64,000 nucleotides of DNA from Flaccisagitta enflata (taxonomy: Eukaryota; Chaetognatha; Sagittoidea; Aphragmophora), in NCBI GenBank assembly GCA_965153355.1, contig OZ231126.1, positions 61,318,001 to 61,382,000 on the forward strand, in the 5' to 3' direction. The translations under genes were made by a program, and so were the position numbers. Shown piece after piece: positions 57,204-64,000 of the stretch. Numbering within the stretch: the first letter of the stretch is position 1; the number at the start of each line of letters is the position of its first letter. Below the pieces are notes generated by a model. The model was not told the DNA's origin and ran no database searches. It saw nothing but the letters and a program-made list of their open reading frames with translations.

Positions 57204-57713
57204 ATGTCGTCTCCTTCACCCACCCCAGAGAGAGCCATCTACGGCTTTGTCATGTACCTGATCAGCATTATCCTGATGGTTATCTACCTCGTTTGGGCGC
57301 TGGTACCCGAACATATTCTCAACTCCGTCGGACTCACTTATTGGCCGGAGAAGCACTGGGCGCTCTCCGCTCCCGTCTTTGCCGGTGAGGAATTGAAGCT
57401 TCATTAGATATAAGAATCACTTAATTGGAAATTATGAGAGGGTGATCAATTACTGTACTAAATCCGCCAAACGCTCTCTCTCCTTTCTTCGCTTTCTTGT
57501 CATGCAGTGTCGACGTTTTTCTCAGTGCCGGTCATTTATTTCGCGATAACTCTTCGTAATACGAAGCCGCTGAACTCGATCAATACCATAACGGATGACG
57601 CCGCCCACCAGCCGGTTGACTCTGCGGAACTGCCAGACGGCGCCATTCCTCCCATCGCCGATATCGATCTTTCCGTTATTAACAAACGAATTTATTTGCG
57701 TGATAACCGATGA
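57204..57713 (+). CDS. PIGP: GPI-GlcNAc transferase subunit P
   Basis: Exons 57204-57384 and 57508-57713 (128 aa; human PIGP is about 134). It opens [20 protein letters not shown] and continues [20 protein letters not shown] then [12 protein letters not shown], the PIG-P signature. Two membrane spans are visible (about residues 12-35 and 57-77). The C-terminal part has [11 protein letters not shown] and [21 protein letters not shown] is an ER membrane subunit of the complex that transfers GlcNAc to phosphatidylinositol, the first step of GPI-anchor synthesis. It starts 27 bp after the TMEM17 stop, so its mRNA leader must overlap TMEM17 coding sequence or come from a shared transcript. Confidence 0.94.
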
Positions 57714-57955
57714 CTTTTCCTCCCCAATTCTCATCATTATGAGATAAGCCCCTTTTTCGCGCGGATTACAGACGTTAATCTGTTAAGCCCTGATTATTAC
57801 TTCTCAAGTCATTCTTTCTGTGGTCCAATGGATCAATATATTAAGAATGTTGATAAAGACAGCCGTCCATCTTCATCATTAACCTGTTTTCATACCAACT
57901 CAGATAAATAAAGACTTTTTAAGATATCCCCCGGTTTAATAATATCAAATAAAGA
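57714..57955 (+). promoter_or_regulatory. 242-bp PIGP-RPS17 spacer
   Basis: TTTTCATACCAACTCAG (AG at 57902-57903) could act as an acceptor 52 bp before the RPS17 ATG. AATAAA hexamers occur at about 57906 and 57948; the second is only a few bases before the RPS17 ATG. So the PIGP polyadenylation signal and the RPS17 leader seem to overlap. Confidence 0.35.
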
Positions 57956-58928
57956 ATGGGTCGCGTTCGCACGAAAACGGTGAAGAAGGCCGCCAGGGTC
58001 ATCGTGGAGAAGTACTACACCAAGCTGGGCGCCGACTTCCACACCAACAAAAGGATCGCCGAAGAGGTGGCCATCATCCCCAGCAAAAGGCTGAGGAATC
58101 AAATCGCCGGTTTCACCACCCATCTCATGAAGAGAATCCAAAGAGGGCCCGTCAGAGGTAAATCCTGGAAGTTGTACAGCGTTACACGCTATCGAGCTAT
58201 TCGCACTGTTTGATTAGCCTGTGGGACTCACGCAGCTTACGGCTCCTTACCTTCATTTCTGTGTACTCCTGATTGTGAGTGGGTGGCTTTCTTCATTCTT
58301 GTTACATCCGTGATGTGAGTGGGTGGCTTTCTTCATTCTTGTTACATCCGTATCTTGTTTCTTTCTTCCCGGATTTCCAGGCATCTCAATCAAGTTGCAG
58401 GAAGAGGAGCGAGAAAGGCGCGACAATTACGTGCCGGAAGTTTCTTACATTGACGCTCAGGACGTGTTGGAAGTTGACGCCGACACCAAGGAAATGCTTA
58501 AATCCCTCGACATGGCTGGCATCCCCAACTTGCAGGTACAGCGGGGTGAATGATGATTACATGTGTTATGCATGAAGGACGCATACATGTTAAGCCTATT
58601 TGACTTTCGCAACAACAGTCGTCTGTTTCTTGGATCAAGCGGGGTCTAAGATCTACAAGGGTTCTCTTCTGTTCTATTGCCTATTGCTATAATTTTCTCC
58701 TGTCTTTTCTCTTGTCTTTTCTCTTGTCTTTTCTCTTGTCTTTTCTCTTGTCTTTTCTCTTGTCTTTTCTCTTGTCTTTTCTCTTGTCTTTTCTCTTGTC
58801 TTTTCTCTTGTCTTTTCTCTTGTCTTTTCTCTTGTCTTTTCTCTTGTCTTTTCTCTTGTCTTTTCTCTTGTCTCTTTCTCTTGTCTCTTTCTCTTGTCTC
58901 TTTCTCTTGTCTCTTTCTCTTGTCTCTT

Positions 58929-59019
<91 letters not shown>

Positions 59020-59129
59020 TCCTCTCTTTCCCCCCCCCACTCACACGCGCATAAACCTCTTTGCTCTTTTCTCGTCATCAGGTCGTTCAACAAACGGCGG
59101 CGGCTAATTGGCGCACACCGAGAACTTAA
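57956..59129 (+). CDS. RPS17: 40S ribosomal protein S17 (eS17)
   Basis: Exons 57956-58157, 58381-58535 and 59082-59129 (134 aa; human is 135). It opens [20 protein letters not shown], then [58 protein letters not shown] and NLQV, and ends with a short divergent NWRTPRT tail. The junction phases fit (G|GC, then phase 0). It is a component of the small cytosolic subunit. Intron 1 carries a perfect 40-bp tandem duplication (58275-58314 and 58315-58354) that includes an extra GTGAGT. Intron 2 is filled by a pyrimidine minisatellite. AATAAA lies at 59280-59285. Confidence 0.98.
58275..58354 (+). repeat. 40-bp tandem duplication in RPS17 intron 1
   Basis: GTGAGTGGGTGGCTTTCTTC and the following 20 bases are present twice, head to tail. 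Each copy starts with a donor-like GTGAGT, but the phase-correct donor is at 58158. Confidence 0.9.
58697..59030 (+). repeat. 12/13-bp pyrimidine minisatellite then (CT)n in RPS17 intron 2
   Basis: About 14 copies of CTCTTGTCTTTT (12 bp), then about five of a longer CTCTTGTCTCTTT unit, then a (CT)n run to about 59013. The long open frames on both strands are artefacts. Confidence 0.95.
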
Positions 59130-59279
59130 GTCATGACTCTTTTCATTTTTCGCTTGACGCGCGTGACCCATATATCGTCTGAAAAAAAGTTGTTTGAAGA
59201 TGTAAAGTTAAATTATAAAATATCATCGAAGGATTTGCTTCCATGTTTGTTAAAAATGTCTTAGGCTTATCATCTTTTG

Positions 59280-59285
59280 AATAAA
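59280..59285 (+). promoter_or_regulatory. AATAAA polyadenylation signal of RPS17
   Basis: Canonical hexamer 150 bp after the RPS17 stop. It shows that RPS17, unlike TMEM17, has its own signal before the next gene. Confidence 0.55.
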
Positions 59286-59468
59286 AAGCAATTCTGCCTC
59301 GACTTTTGCAGGTTATCTTTTCGTGTTTAAAGAGTTAATTGGTTCCACCGCATCTGTGACTTGCTGTGGTTTTCAAGCCGTGGACTACAAATGTAGTAGT
59401 GTGAAACGGATTATTAAGCTAAGACTTATACGTAAACGTCCGGGAATAAGCATCACGTCTTTTCAACT

Positions 59469-62563
<3,095 letters not shown>

Positions 62564-62902
62564 TCTGGTTTTTGTTTTGGCGCGTTGCCTGATTATAAGT
62601 TGATTTTTCTTATTTACAAGTTTTACACAAGCATCTCGTTCTTTTTACTCTCGGTTGTTTGTTTTTTTGCAGTTTGCACTCTCGTGGATCTTTTACTTTT
62701 TTACGACTCAAGTATTAAAACAAAAACTTCATCTCAGGAAAAAAAATACATATCTCTCTCTGAAAAAGAAAACTCATTCACTCATAGAAAGTGAATACGC
62801 TTGGCTCGCCATGATCTGCTCGGGCGATTCCTTTTCATCCACATCACTTAAGTTAGGAGCTGTCTAAGTTAAAAAAAGCCCTTGAAAAGAAGGAAATGCA
62901 AG

Positions 62903-64000
62903 ATGGCGAACACCTTGCCCGGATCCGTATCTACCTCTTTGTTGGGACTGGCCACCAGCCCCCTCGAAAGCTCACTTACAACCATACTCATGGAATCAGT
63001 TCTCAAACTGTCGTCGCTCACGGGTTTGTTATCCGGATGTTTCGATTTTGTTTTCATCAGTTTGTTGTGTGTAAACGTTTTACCGTTTCCATGTTTTATT
63101 TTCACATTCAAACAGGGAAAACCGGATTAATCTGTATGTCTAATGCATCCGATCAAGTTTGTTTCTAGATTACTAATTATTTACGCGAATCTTGTAGAAA
63201 TGGCCACGCGGTTATGAGTTGATATAACCAATGTGTTTCTGATTATCTTCATCACCAGATGCCAATGTATTTGTGATGGTGGATTCTGTCTCCGAAGGTC
63301 GTTGTTGGGCCGGTAAGTTCGCCCTTTTAAATAGTCGCGGACTCGCGTCTCTACAAGACGCTTTGTCCGTTCGTCTCTGTCCTTTCGTGATGATTGAATT
63401 GAAAGGTGTGGAGATGCGCTTTAAAGTACTGCCGGTGTGTTCATGCGTGTGTGGAACGGGGTTTAATGCTTCTGCCCACCCGTCCTCTATTCTATTTACT
63501 CTATTTTGTAAGTTGAATGATTTTTCAAGCCGAAGTAGTTCAGATCCTCACTCCTCAGATTCCTCTTTGCAACTCGATTTTAGGTCGGAAGCAACTGCGT
63601 GACTCGTTTTTGAACGGCAGTTTGCAGCCCGAGCCTTCGGACGTCGAGTTTGACGTCGATCCTCAAGTGACCTCTCTCGTCAAAAAGGCGACTCCAGTTC
63701 CACCCAATTCTGCTTCACCTCAGGGACAACATCAAAAGAAGCACTTTCAAAAACAAATGCGCCAAATGCTTGCGGCACCGCCGACCGCGCTGGGCGGTAA
63801 GCGATTGATTGGGTCAAACAGGAAAATTCAGAAACAAATTTCTGGTGAACGATTTATTCCACTTCTATCATACTTCGCTTTCTTTCTTTTTAAGGTGGAC
63901 CTGGGCCTCCTCCGTCGCCCCCTCCGCCATCTACGGGTGAAAACCGCTACGACCACTTTCGAGTAGATCGTGACGTCAGACATCATTCGGGTCACAACGC
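62903..64000 (+). CDS. Unrecognised gene, 5' part, runs off the window
   Basis: Exons that join in phase: 62903-63023 (MANTLPGSVSTSLLGLATSP..), 63259-63312 (DANVFVMVDSVSEGRCWA), 63584-63796 (GRKQLRDSFLNGSLQPEPSD, FDVDPQVTSLVKK, HQKKHFQKQMRQMLAAPPTA) and 63895 to the window edge (a Pro-rich run, then GENRYDHFRVDRD). At least 164 codons. All donors and acceptors are GT-AG, and phases agree (G|AT, G|GT, G|GT). The small globular N-terminal segment followed by a Gln/His-basic stretch and a proline-rich linker suggests a nuclear protein, but that is inference; I do not recognise the family. It starts 339 bp after the LAS1 stop, continuing the head-to-tail array. Intron 2 carries a degenerate HINE-like fragment at about 63333-63375. 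Confidence 0.65.

Overview
This window comes from the nuclear genome of an invertebrate animal; I cannot name the species. The evidence is GT-AG spliceosomal introns that can be followed exon by exon, conserved animal genes including a ciliary transition-zone gene (TMEM17), a BEL/Pao-type gag fossil, and very dense short dispersed repeats and microsatellites. No bacterial, organellar or viral gene set is present.

Layout. 1-19.8 kb is gene-poor: foldback elements, tandem arrays, microsatellites, and a decayed BEL/Pao-like gag on the minus strand (about 11.75-14.63 kb). 19.83-21.78 kb holds an unrecognised two-exon Gly/Asp/Ser-rich gene ending in a probable coiled coil. 21.8-24.75 kb is intergenic. 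From 24.76 kb every gene I can support is on the plus strand: SEH1 (nucleoporin WD40 protein), a cluster of three SET/NAP-family histone-chaperone genes (two near-identical tandem copies of paralog A, then paralog B), MRTO4, RPL22 (eL22), BUB3, TMEM17, PIGP, RPS17 (eS17), LAS1, and the start of an unrecognised gene that runs off the right edge. From SET-B to the right edge, successive coding regions are only 27-396 bp apart, and TMEM17 and PIGP are separated by 27 bp. This looks like an operon-like or polycistronic layout. Four of the genes (MRTO4, RPL22, RPS17, LAS1) serve ribosome production; SEH1 and BUB3 are WD40 proteins linked to nuclear pore and kinetochore.

The most unusual feature is a family of short, probably non-autonomous transposable elements, about 25 copies or fragments, mostly in introns. 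Each has a 5' start AACAAGGCC..GGCC, a 7-11 base tag just inside it, a GACC/GACGG-rich tetranucleotide tract, and a terminal hairpin followed by AAAAA. The tag and both hairpin arms change together between subfamilies (AGTCGCG, AGTTGCG, AGATGCG, AAGTGCG, AGGTGCG, and a longer GTCCGCGAC type). The layout resembles Helentron-associated elements such as DINE-1 and bivalve pearl elements, but the three-way covariation within one locus deserves a second look. One copy begins exactly at the stop codon of SET-B.

Gene calls rest on recognised family similarity plus reading-frame phase checks across every intron. Repeat calls were made by eye, so their edges are approximate.
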